Origin: a virus | DNA: 27,129 nt | IMG/VR virus record: IMGVR_UViG_3300031753_000035 | Location: 1 to 27,129 of that record | Strand: one strand, 5' to 3' | Shown here: positions 21,423 through 27,129 of the stretch, one piece after another | Layout: each line of letters begins with the position of its first letter | Position numbering within the stretch: the first letter of the stretch is position 1 | Notes under the pieces: model-generated | The model's database searches: none | What the model saw: only the letters and a program-made list of their open reading frames with translations | Told to the model about the DNA's origin: nothing | Translations under genes and position numbers: made by a program

Positions 21423-22061
21423 TCAGATTTTTCGGATGTCGGCAATCGTCAGATCGACAGTGGTCGCGCGTCCGAACAGCTCGACAGCTAAGCGCAATCT
21501 GGTGGTCCCGTCAATACGCTCAATCGGACAATCCGGCGGATGCTCGACGATCCCGATCCTGTCAAGAAGCGCCCCGTCGAGGATTCGCACGCGATCGCCG
21601 ATGCGGAAAATCAGCTCGATCGGCGTGCCGCCGGGGATCGCCCCGCCGCCCTCGCGCTCGCGGGCCTGGAGCCCCTCGATCCAAGCGCCGGAGATGCGCG
21701 CCGGCGCGGTACCGACGCAAATCAGGCCGAGAATCCCCGGATAGTCCATCAGCTTTCTCACATCGGCCCGCGCCGACACAAACACCAGGCCCGGCAGGAA
21801 TGGGGCCACCTGCGGGCGCATCACGTTGACGCCGCAATCACGCTGCGAGCGCGACAGCTCGCGCAGCGGCACGCGCCGCAGCTCGCGCACCATGGGGTAA
21901 TACGTCGTGAATCCGGCTGCGTTGACACCGGCGAGCCAGGCCTGCATTCGAGATTGCCGACCGGCGTATTCCGGGAGCCCTCGCTTTCGCGTCCCGACCG
22001 CGCTCGAGCGCTCGTGCGATAACGCCATTACCCGCACGATCAGCCAATCGTCGGGCCTCAC
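21423..22061 (-). CDS. NusG-like transcription elongation/antitermination protein
   Basis: A 212-residue protein from GTG 22061, overlapping the upstream stop (GTGA). The NGN domain spans about residues 6-130: DWLIVRVM...AWLAGVNAAGFTTYYPMVREL, VAPFLPGLVFVSARADVRKLMDYPGILGLICVGTAPARIS and WIEGLQARE. The KOW domain follows: FRIGDRVRILDGALLDRIGIVE, then LRLAVELFGRATTVDLTIADI to the end. This two-domain order is that of NusG and its specialised paralogues RfaH and LoaP, which ride on RNA polymerase and suppress pausing or termination. An open frame continues upstream but overlaps the preceding gene. In a phage, placed before integrase and virion genes, it probably serves as a dedicated antiterminator; that role is inference. 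Confidence 0.85.
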   Translation of the reverse strand: MRPDDWLIVRVMALSHERSSAVGTRKRGLPEYAGRQSRMQAWLAGVNAAGFTTYYPMVRELRRVPLRELSRSQRDCGVNVMRPQVAPFLPGLVFVSARADVRKLMDYPGILGLICVGTAPARISGAWIEGLQAREREGGGAIPGGTPIELIFRIGDRVRILDGALLDRIGIVEHPPDCPIERIDGTTRLRLAVELFGRATTVDLTIADIRKI

Positions 22062-22444
22062 GCGGTGCTCGCTTCCGGCATGTCCGCCACGACCGCGCCC
22101 GGCGTGAACACAACATCGGCATTGAGCGTGATCGTCCACGCGTCGCGGGATCCCGGCGCATACGAGCAGTCCGCCGGTGTGATTACGGTCGCCGCGATGC
22201 ATAGGGTGGGCAAGTCCCGCCCGATCCGGCGCAGAAACCGGGCGGTCTGGTCGAACAGCCGCTCCCGCGACGGCGCGGTGACGACGACGAGGCCGCTTGG
22301 CCCGATCCGGACGAGGCAGCCATGCAGGCTGGGATGCTGCACGCCCACCATCGCCTCCCGCTCGACCTCGGTCAAGAGCCGGAAACCACGAACCGCCACG
22401 AGATCGCCCCGGACTAAAGGCTTGGCTTGCGACTGATACCCCAT
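22058..22444 (-). CDS. Unknown early protein
   Basis: A 128-residue protein, MGYQSQAKPLVRGDLVAVRGFRLLTEVEREAMVGVQ..., beta-rich with VRIGPSGLVVVTAPSRERLFDQTARFLRRIG and TLCIAATVITPADCSYAPGSRDAWTITLNADVVFTPGAVV. No family is recognised. The start is uncertain: ATG 22444 has no clear ribosome site and an in-frame GTG 22549 would add 35 residues. It overlaps the NusG-like start by four bases, so the two are probably translated together. The 143 bases upstream (22445-22587) hold nothing I can name. Confidence 0.55.
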   Translation of the reverse strand: MGYQSQAKPLVRGDLVAVRGFRLLTEVEREAMVGVQHPSLHGCLVRIGPSGLVVVTAPSRERLFDQTARFLRRIGRDLPTLCIAATVITPADCSYAPGSRDAWTITLNADVVFTPGAVVADMPEASTA

Positions 22445-22587
22445 GGCTAGCAGGGAATACCACACCCATTGTTGTTGCGGTTGAAACAATTTGTTCGCGG
22501 CCCGTCCCGACGGCTTTCGGAGTGCCAGGCTGCAACGGCGACCGTGCACGGGACCGGTCCAAGGCGCTCGCCGCGATGGGGGGGGCG

Positions 22588-23145
22588 TTAGCCGGAGGCG
22601 CCCCCAGCCTCTCGGTCCCCGATCTCCTCTCGCCGCACCTTCCTGGCGGCCAGATCGGCCTCAACCCTATCCCAATGGCGCCCGTCGTTTCGCTCAACCG
22701 GCGCCGGGTCGATCCGTTTCAGGCTCAGACCGTGCTTTTTCAGCACGGCGCCAACCTCCTCCTTACTAAGACGGCGGTTGCTGGCTGGCGGCGGCAAGGA
22801 TCGCAGCGCCAGATCTCGCAATCGCCGATTTTCGATCGGCTCATAGGCCGCTTCGCAGGCTCTCCTGATATCATCCAACATCGGGCGCTTGAACCTGGTC
22901 GGCAGCTCGGCTGCAACCTCGTTCACAACCTCGATTGGGTAACTGGCGAAGATCGCAATCGCGAGCGACAGGAAAGCTCCGTGATCCGCGACGTCCGGAA
23001 GGCTGCACACGCCGAACAACCTATCGACCGCCTTCGCCGCCGCCGCTTTCCGAGTCTCTCTCGATTCGCTCACGGAGCTTGGTGAGGGCGGCAAAGCCGG
23101 CGTCCTTTCGGGCCCGCCAATCGCTTGGGCTTGGGTTTCGTCCAT
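22588..23145 (-). CDS. Unknown protein of the replication region
   Basis: A 185-residue protein from ATG 23145, preceded by GTGGAGA at good spacing. Residues 27-100 form an Ala-rich helical domain (KAAAAKAVDRLFGVCSLPDVADHGAFLSLAIAIFASYPIEVVNEVAAELPTRFKRPMLDDIRRACEAAYEPI), a pattern seen in proteins that follow DUF1376 genes in phages; the C-terminal part is basic. It overlaps the DUF1376 gene by 125 bases, far more than other pairs here. A role with DNA replication (helicase-loader partner) is only suggested by the neighbour. Confidence 0.6.
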   Translation of the reverse strand: MDETQAQAIGGPERTPALPPSPSSVSESRETRKAAAAKAVDRLFGVCSLPDVADHGAFLSLAIAIFASYPIEVVNEVAAELPTRFKRPMLDDIRRACEAAYEPIENRRLRDLALRSLPPPASNRRLSKEEVGAVLKKHGLSLKRIDPAPVERNDGRHWDRVEADLAARKVRREEIGDREAGGASG

Positions 23146-23887
23146 GGTCGATCTCCACAATATTTGACGCGATAGGCCGCGTTATCGGCAGCGGCAATTG
23201 CTTGGCGTGTGCGCGGGCAAACGCCGCCTCGAAATATCGGATCGTCGCAGCCGGACCGTCACGCTTTTTGCGCATCATTGCCCGTGCCACATCGCGCATC
23301 GTCGGAATGAGCCAACCGCCGTCCAGCATCATCTGGACACGCATTGCCGGCGCGTCGCTTATCCACCGAGGTGGTAGAAATTCCAAGTCGTGGCCGGCTA
23401 TCTTGGCGATCTCATCCGCAAAATCGAGAGCTTGCTGCGTCAATCTGATTTTAGAAGGCTCTCTCGCGCGCGCGTCACCACCACCACCATCTATTGTACT
23501 TTGTGTTTGTAGATGTGGTTGGTTCAGCAATGCTGAAGCATTGCTTGAGCATTGCTTTGGCCGGGAACGCGCCTTACCCCCCTCCCGCCCCGCAGCAGCC
23601 CGACGCTCGTACTTTTCACGGGCTGTGACTAATTCCTTTTCAATTCGGCGATGGCGCCAGCTAGTGTCGAAAAATGCAGCAAGCACACTTTTATTGAGCG
23701 ACCACTCATCGATCGCCATACGGGCGATCATCGCAAGCTGAGCGTCATCGTCAGGAAGAGAACCTTTTTGCCAGTAGTGCATGATTAAATGGAGATACGC
23801 TCCACTTTGCGCGGCCCGCAGGTGGGCCGTGTCGGCTAGGTAATCGGCAATGTAAAGCGGCATCCATGGAGTGCTCACTTTAGCCAC
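23021..23887 (-). CDS. DUF1376-domain phage replication-type protein
   Basis: A 288-residue protein. Residues 7-95 match DUF1376: PWMPLYIADYLADTAHLRAAQSGAYLHLIMHYWQKGSLPDDDAQLAMIARM...EWSLNKSVLAAFF...WRHRRIEKEL. This domain is found in YdaU-type proteins that replace lambda O-like initiators in many temperate phages. Residues 96-140 are a low-complexity linker (GGKARSRPKQCSSNASALLNQPHLQTQST, then four Gly). The C-terminal half is helical and basic (RWISDAPAMRVQMMLDGGWLIPTMRDVARAMMRKKRDGPAATIRYFEAAFARAHA), plausible for DNA or loader contact. The linker DNA carries 9-bp repeats that may be the origin. The start overlaps the preceding stop by 13 bases. Confidence 0.8.
   Translation of the reverse strand: MAKVSTPWMPLYIADYLADTAHLRAAQSGAYLHLIMHYWQKGSLPDDDAQLAMIARMAIDEWSLNKSVLAAFFDTSWRHRRIEKELVTAREKYERRAAAGREGGKARSRPKQCSSNASALLNQPHLQTQSTIDGGGGDARAREPSKIRLTQQALDFADEIAKIAGHDLEFLPPRWISDAPAMRVQMMLDGGWLIPTMRDVARAMMRKKRDGPAATIRYFEAAFARAHAKQLPLPITRPIASNIVEIDHGRNPSPSDWRARKDAGFAALTKLRERIERDSESGGGEGGR
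23526..23556. repeat. Three 9-bp iteron-like repeats at 11-base spacing
   Basis: AGCAATGCT (23526-23534), AGCATTGCT (23537-23545) and AGCATTGCT (23548-23556): the first is the reverse complement of the other two, and start points are 11 bases apart. They lie inside the linker-coding part of the DUF1376 gene, next to an AT-rich stretch (about 23490-23520) that is unusual in this GC-rich sequence. Lambda's origin iterons similarly lie inside its initiator gene O. Confidence 0.55.
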
Positions 23888-24120
23888 TCCGTAAGCAGGC
23901 GGCCGCCCTTGCTAGAGTTGCATGGCCGCACCCTCCACTTCGCGAGCGCCTCGTCGATCAGCCGCCTTGTCTCCGGGTCGTCCTGTTTGATTGGGGCTGA
24001 GATTGGAGAGGACGGGGCGGTGAATTTGAATTTACCAGGATCCTGACTCAGTTCGGGCCTTGCGAGGGCGCGATTGCGGCGGTTCTGGCGGGCTAGGGCT
24101 TGGGGGCGCGAGTGGGTCAT
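23875..24120 (-). CDS. Unknown small basic protein
   Basis: An 81-residue protein from ATG 24120, chosen for TAAGG six bases upstream; a GTG at 24168 would add 16 residues without a ribosome site. N-terminus is basic (THSRPQALARQNRRNRALARPEL), the end (DDPETRRLIDEALAKWRVRPCNSSKGGRLLTEWL) is a likely helix pair. No family is recognised. It lies between the regulator and the DUF1376 gene and overlaps the latter by 13 bases. Confidence 0.55.
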   Translation of the reverse strand: MTHSRPQALARQNRRNRALARPELSQDPGKFKFTAPSSPISAPIKQDDPETRRLIDEALAKWRVRPCNSSKGGRLLTEWLK

Positions 24121-24171
24121 GCGGCGCCTTAGGATGGGTTCCGGAGGGAACCCCTTGAACTGACTCACGTA

Positions 24172-24438
24172 CTAGGCGGCGCGGGCGCGGCGGTGGCGGG
24201 AGGACGGTTTGGTTGCCGCAGGAACACTCTGAGCCGTCGGCCAAAGGTCCGGCCGCAACACACAGGCGGGTACCGCGCCGTTGGTGGCGCGGTGAATCGC
24301 CAATGCCATTTCCGGAGACACAGAGCCGCGCCGCTTAGCGCGCCAAATCGCATGCTGGCTGTAGCCCGTTGCTTCCCCCAGCTTGGTCTCTGAGCCGGTA
24401 ATTTTGATTGCGGATTCGATGTGCTCGCGAATACCCAT
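24172..24438 (-). CDS. YdaS/Cro-like HTH regulator
   Basis: An 88-residue protein. Residues 4-65 (REHIESAIKITGSETKLGEATGYSQHAIWRAKRRGSVSPEMALAIHRATNGAVPACVLRPDLWP) have the YdaS/Cro arrangement: a helix-turn-helix (TKLGEATGYSQHAIWRAKRRG) followed by SPEMALAIHRATNG and the characteristic ending LRPDLWP. Such proteins are small repressors of divergent phage promoters. A disordered basic tail follows. It is the first gene of the minus-strand operon and faces three operator-like palindromes. The start ATG 24438 has only AGGG upstream. It may be the Cro or the lysogeny repressor; no second regulator is visible. Confidence 0.85.
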   Translation of the reverse strand: MGIREHIESAIKITGSETKLGEATGYSQHAIWRAKRRGSVSPEMALAIHRATNGAVPACVLRPDLWPTAQSVPAATKPSSRHRRARAA

Positions 24439-24450
24439 TCGCGAACCCTA

Positions 24451-24531
24451 ACACCTATGAGTGTTTGAAGTCAACCCCGTGTGCATTGGTGATCACACCA
24501 ATAGGTGTTGACATGTCACACCGATTGGTGT
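24451..24531. promoter_or_regulatory. Divergent control region with three 14-bp operators
   Basis: Three copies of ACACCnATnGGTGT or close: ACACCTATGAGTGT (24451-24464), ACACCAATAGGTGT (24495-24508) and ACACCGATTGGTGT (24518-24531). A half-site CATTGGTG lies at 24484-24491, and ATTGGTG...CACCAAT (24485-24502) forms a second overlapping palindrome. Sites two and three flank and overlap the rightward promoter; site one lies 13 bases from the regulator's start. Together they suggest binding by the YdaS/Cro-like protein to control both operons. Confidence 0.8.
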
Positions 24532-24536
24532 AGTTC
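24508..24536 (+). promoter_or_regulatory. Rightward early promoter
   Basis: TTGACA at 24508-24513, 17 bases, then TAGTTC at 24531-24536, a weak -10. The spacer contains most of the third operator, so a bound regulator would block it. It would drive the plus-strand operon starting at 24572. The -35 is the best match in the region; the -10 is doubtful, as is usual for alphaproteobacterial promoters. Confidence 0.55.
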
Positions 24537-24571
24537 TCCCCCCCCATCATCGGACCAGGGGAGAGGCCCCC

Positions 24572-24790
24572 ATGTCAACATTAGTTGTCGAACTGTCCGC
24601 CAAGGGCCGCACGCCCGGCGAGATCGCCCGCATCCTGAAGGCTTGCTTCGATGCCGGGCTGCCGCTGGCAGGAGCGGCGGGGTTCATCCCGAAGAACCAT
24701 CCGGGCAAGGCCAGATTCCTTTGTGCGTGGCGGAGATGGGAGCGGGCGCGGCGCGCCCGCAACGCCGCCGCGCGCTGCGGAAACATGTGA
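24572..24790 (+). CDS. Small unknown protein with IPKNHP motif (copy 1)
   Basis: A 72-residue protein with GGGGAGAGG upstream. Residues 16-57 (GEIARILKACFDAGLPLAGAAGFIPKNHPGKARFLCAWRRWER) align with the protein at 25036: both read DAGL...A-x-G-x-IPKNHP...F-x-A-x-W-x-x-W. The tail is Arg/Ala-rich. It is the first gene of the plus-strand early operon. Function is unknown; possibly a small DNA- or protein-binding helical domain. Confidence 0.65.
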   Translation: MSTLVVELSAKGRTPGEIARILKACFDAGLPLAGAAGFIPKNHPGKARFLCAWRRWERARRARNAAARCGNM

Positions 24791-24803
24791 GAGGGAGGGT
24801 AAA

Positions 24804-25022
24804 ATGGCCACAAGCCCACAGCGCATGCTGTCGATCAAGCACGAGAACGTCGCCGAAATCTATGCCACCGCCGCGAAGTACGGCGCCAAGATCAGCCGCC
24901 TCGAAACCCATATACCGGCCTGGGACTGCTGGGCCGATCGCATCATGTGGCTGTCGATCGCGGCCTCGCGGTCACCGTCATCGCTCGCCAGCGCGGTGGC
25001 GACGGCGAACGAATATGCGTGA
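24804..25022 (+). CDS. Small unknown early protein
   Basis: A 72-residue protein, ATG 24804 with GAGGGAGGG upstream. Sequence SPQRMLSIKHENVAEIYATAAKYGAKISRLETHIPAWDCWADRIMWLSIAASRSPSSLASAVATANEY suggests helical content with no metal or HTH signature. It lies 13 bases after the previous stop and is in one transcript with the flanking genes. Confidence 0.6.
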   Translation: MATSPQRMLSIKHENVAEIYATAAKYGAKISRLETHIPAWDCWADRIMWLSIAASRSPSSLASAVATANEYA

Positions 25023-25035
25023 CGGGGGGGCGGCC

Positions 25036-25209
25036 ATGGAAATCCAAACCAAGCCAATCCCAAAGAGCGTGATGGAAATCCGCCGCGAACTGGAAGCCGC
25101 GCACGACGCCGGCCTCACCTGGGATCAGGCCAAAGGCGTCATCCCGAAGAACCATCCGCTGACGCTCGCCTTTCACGCCGAGTGGCTGGATTGGTCGGCC
25201 AATCCATAA
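25036..25209 (+). CDS. Small unknown protein with IPKNHP motif (copy 2)
   Basis: A 57-residue protein. Start ATG 25036 gives a frame of ordinary composition; the same frame extends far upstream over other genes and is rejected. Residues 14-52 (EIRRELEAAHDAGLTWDQAKGVIPKNHPLTLAFHAEWLDW) are paralogous to the product of 24572-24790. A G-rich stretch acts as ribosome site. Function is unknown. Confidence 0.65.
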   Translation: MEIQTKPIPKSVMEIRRELEAAHDAGLTWDQAKGVIPKNHPLTLAFHAEWLDWSANP

Positions 25210-25221
25210 AGGAGTCCCGTC

Positions 25222-25524
25222 ATGCCCGCATTCGATCACACCTTCGAGGAGTTGCCGCTGTTCCGCACCGAGGACGGCGCCTATGCGGCCGGCCGGGTCG
25301 ATGGCGGCTGCGACGTGTCGTTCACGTCGCCCGAGGATTTCCAGATCAGCGACATCTACCTCGTGGTCGACAACGGCCGCAACGGGACCGAGGCGCGCTG
25401 GAAGCGCCATTACCTCAACATCTCCGATCCGGCGTTCTGGTGCCGGATCCACGACGCGATCATGGAGCGCTACCGCGACCGGATCGAGGAGCGGATCAGC
25501 GAAGAAATGATGGAGGCGGCGTGA
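25222..25524 (+). CDS. Unknown early protein
   Basis: A 100-residue acidic protein (AAAGGAG upstream) with TFEELPLFRTEDGAYAAGRVDGGCDVSFTSPEDFQISDIYLVVDN in the first half, apparently beta-rich, and a helical end (FWCRIHDAIMERYRDRIEERISEEMMEA). No family is recognised by me. The stop overlaps the next start as TGATG. Confidence 0.6.
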   Translation: MPAFDHTFEELPLFRTEDGAYAAGRVDGGCDVSFTSPEDFQISDIYLVVDNGRNGTEARWKRHYLNISDPAFWCRIHDAIMERYRDRIEERISEEMMEAA

Positions 25525-25643
25525 TGCGCGGCTACGACATGCCGGACGATGCCGAACTGCACATCGTGCTGACAGCAAAAGACGAACGGCGGCTCAACAC
25601 GGCAATCGGCGCAATCGATAACGCGCTTCGAGGTGCGGCATGA
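25524..25643 (+). CDS. Tiny coupled early protein
   Basis: A 39-residue protein, MRGYDMPDDAELHIVLTAKDERRLNTAIGAIDNALRGAA, lying between two coupled genes: its ATG overlaps the previous stop (TGATG) and its TGA overlaps the next start (ATGA). The tight two-sided coupling and normal codon use support a real gene despite its size. Function is unknown. Confidence 0.55.
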   Translation: MRGYDMPDDAELHIVLTAKDERRLNTAIGAIDNALRGAA

Positions 25644-25882
25644 CCGAGATTTTCGACACCGACACCTACCGCGAGACGGTCCGAAGGATCGGCGCGGCGC
25701 GCGAGGCTCAACTTGAGCACCTTGGCACGATCAATGAGGAACTGACCGCCGCGCTCCGCGAGATTGAAGCCGGACTCCGCAATACCGGCACCGACAAATG
25801 GAAGTGGATGACGCGGATTACGAAGCCGCAGGCTTGGAAAATCGCCAACGCGGCGCTCGCCAAGATCGGGAGGACAGCATGA
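25640..25882 (+). CDS. Small unknown protein before endonuclease
   Basis: An 80-residue protein with a helical, charged N-terminal part (YRETVRRIGAAREAQLEHLGTINEELTAALREIEAGL) and a basic end (KWKWMTRITKPQAWKIANAALAKIG). Overlaps neighbours on both sides by four bases (ATGA). No family is recognised. Confidence 0.6.
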   Translation: MTEIFDTDTYRETVRRIGAAREAQLEHLGTINEELTAALREIEAGLRNTGTDKWKWMTRITKPQAWKIANAALAKIGRTA

Positions 25883-26496
25883 GCGGAACGATCACCATCC
25901 CTCGCGATAAAACGAACCTGTTTGTGCCCGACGTGCCAGCTGCAAACGGCAACGGCGCGGCGCTCCCGGCGACGCTCCCGGATGCTGCGCTCACCCCCAT
26001 GGAAATGCTGGGGCGTTGGGTTTCATATGACGCCGCTACTGGGCTAGTTTCCTGGAAATCAAAGCCAAATCGCAATATTCCAATTGGCAGAACTGCGGGA
26101 GTTCGCTGGAAGGATGGCCGGAACACCTACATTCGCATAATGATTGAAGGACACTGGGTCTTTGCTCACACTCTTGCGTTTGTTTCTGCTCATGGCCGGC
26201 TCCCAATTGGTTGCATTGATCACATAAATGGCGACGGCACAGACAACCGCCTAAGCAACCTTCGTGAAGTCGATCACACGACGAACCTTCGCAACCAGCG
26301 TCTCAACATTCGTAACAAATCCGGTTTGCTAGGGGTCGACCTTCATCGGGCTACCGGCAAGTGGCGGGCGAGAATAATCGTCGATCAAACAGAGCATCAT
26401 CTTGGAACCTTCGATTCATATGATGAGGCGGCGCGCGTCCGACGACGCGCCGAGCGTCGATTTGGTTTTCATCCAAACCACGGGAGGGCGTCATGA
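25879..26496 (+). CDS. HNH homing-type endonuclease with AP2-like domain, N-terminus possibly captured from ERF gene
   Basis: A 205-residue protein with GGGAGGACAGC before ATG 25879. Residues 1-45 (MSGTITIPRDK...LTPMEMLGRW) are Pro/Ala-rich and unlike endonucleases. Residues 47-140 form an HNH_3-type unit: YDAATGLVSWKSK, AHTLAFVSAHGRLPIGCIDHINGDGTDNRLSNLREV, with His115 and Asn123 among the motif residues. Residues 147-195 (SGLLGVDLHRATGKWRARIIVDQTEHHLGTFDSYDEAARVRRRAE) are an AP2-like DNA-binding module. Such enzymes cut a target site and promote their own spread. From about 26020 the DNA is AT-richer than its surroundings, suggesting recent acquisition. The stop overlaps the ERF start (ATGA). 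Confidence 0.85.
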   Translation: MSGTITIPRDKTNLFVPDVPAANGNGAALPATLPDAALTPMEMLGRWVSYDAATGLVSWKSKPNRNIPIGRTAGVRWKDGRNTYIRIMIEGHWVFAHTLAFVSAHGRLPIGCIDHINGDGTDNRLSNLREVDHTTNLRNQRLNIRNKSGLLGVDLHRATGKWRARIIVDQTEHHLGTFDSYDEAARVRRRAERRFGFHPNHGRAS

Positions 26497-27129
26497 GCGG
26501 CCAGCTAGAGGTTTTGAACCAAGAACGGGGACTTAATGGAAGTCAGCAGGCCGGCGCCGATGATAGTTTAATGCAACTCATTGAACGCGTGGCCATCAGC
26601 CCCGACGCAGATATAGCAAAGCTCGAAAGGCTTTTTGAGTTCAAGGAGCGCTGGGAGCGCCACGCCGCGCGCAAGGCCTTCGACGAGGCTGTTGCTGCGG
26701 CGCGAGCAGAAATCCCGCCCATCGCGAAAAACCGCACGGTCGACTTCACGTCAATCAAGGGCCGCACGAACTATCGACACGAAGACCTCGCCGAGATTGC
26801 CCGCACGGTCGATCCGGTTCTGAGCAAGCACGGCCTATCCTACCGCTGGCGCACCAATTCGAGCCCGAATGAGCCGGTGAGCGTAACCTGCATTGTCTCC
26901 CATCGGATGGGATACAGCGAGGAAAATACGCTATGCGCCGGCCGCGACGACACCGGCAACAAGAACGGCATCCAGGCGATCGGAAGTACGATCACCTACT
27001 TGCAGCGTTATACGCTCAAGGCGGCGCTGGGCTTGGCCGCGAGCAACGACGACGACGGGCGCGGAATCGGCAATGGCGCAGCGGTGAGTGACGAGCAAGC
27101 AGCGGAGCTTACTCGCCTCGCCACGGCCG
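26493..27129 (+). CDS. erf: ERF-family single-strand annealing protein, C-terminus beyond window
   Basis: At least 212 residues, open at the window end. Start ATG 26493 overlaps the endonuclease stop. Residues 27-65 (MQLIERVAISPDADIAKLERLFEFKERWERHAARKAFDEAV) are the N-terminal helices, followed by FTSIKGRTNYRHEDLAEIARTVDPVLSKHGLSYRW and the ERF hallmark GIQAIGSTITYLQRYTLKAALGLAASNDDDG. ERF proteins (P22 Erf) anneal complementary single strands for phage recombination and genome circularisation. About the first 50 codons are less GC-rich than the rest. It is likely to work with an exonuclease outside the window. Confidence 0.9.
   Translation, partial: MSGQLEVLNQERGLNGSQQAGADDSLMQLIERVAISPDADIAKLERLFEFKERWERHAARKAFDEAVAAARAEIPPIAKNRTVDFTSIKGRTNYRHEDLAEIARTVDPVLSKHGLSYRWRTNSSPNEPVSVTCIVSHRMGYSEENTLCAGRDDTGNKNGIQAIGSTITYLQRYTLKAALGLAASNDDDGRGIGNGAAVSDEQAAELTRLATA

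Noticed and set aside
22577-22607. GGGGGCG...CGCCCCC hairpin at the end of the 22588-23145 gene as terminator
   Set aside because: The stem is only seven pairs around the stop codon, with no U-run, and the downstream gene lies in the same orientation.
1-27129. tRNA genes, CRISPR arrays, rRNA
   Set aside because: No cloverleaf-type sequence, regularly spaced repeats or rRNA stretches were noticed by eye; a tRNAscan run would be decisive for tRNAs.

Overview
The window is a stretch of a temperate, short-tailed (podovirus-type) phage or prophage. High GC, small-protein families typical of rhizobial genomes and the style of the genes suggest an alphaproteobacterial host, probably of the Bradyrhizobium group; that host call is inference. 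No ribosomal, tRNA or housekeeping gene is present, so no host flank or attachment junction is visible.

Layout. From about 24.4 kb down to base 1 almost everything is on the minus strand and tightly packed, with many TGATG or ATGA overlaps. It begins with a YdaS/Cro-like regulator (24172-24438), then replication-type genes (a DUF1376 protein with candidate iterons inside it), an unknown gene, a NusG-like KOW protein, a complete tyrosine integrase and two very small genes. A 14-bp perfect hairpin (19733-19771) separates these from the virion genes: small terminase, large terminase, a small Pro/Ala-rich protein, portal, a HTH protein, two unknowns, scaffold, major capsid and capsid cement. After these come tail or decoration proteins, several small basic or charged head-associated proteins, and a tailspike ending in an SGNH hydrolase that runs off the left edge.

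To the right of a divergent control region (24439-24571, three 14-bp operators with a promoter) a plus-strand operon of small unknown genes leads to an HNH/AP2 endonuclease and an ERF-family annealing protein cut by the window end.

Between the two terminase genes sits an insertion on the opposite strand. It has its own TTGACA-N17-TAGATT promoter, two small unknown genes and a truncated, frameshifted IS1595-type transposase: a moron-like cargo block.

How it fits together (inference): the YdaS-like protein probably controls both divergent operons; the ERF and DUF1376 proteins serve recombination and replication; the NusG-like protein may let polymerase read through the hairpins into integrase and virion genes. 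No lysis genes, CI-type repressor with peptidase domain, tail tube or tape measure is seen here. The most unusual points are five adjacent tail-region proteins with export signals, a short terminal peptide shared by the scaffold and three small head-region proteins, iteron-like repeats in the replication gene, an 11-8-11 inverted repeat next to the integrase, a probable homing-endonuclease invasion of the ERF gene, and a reading-frame break in the small terminase.
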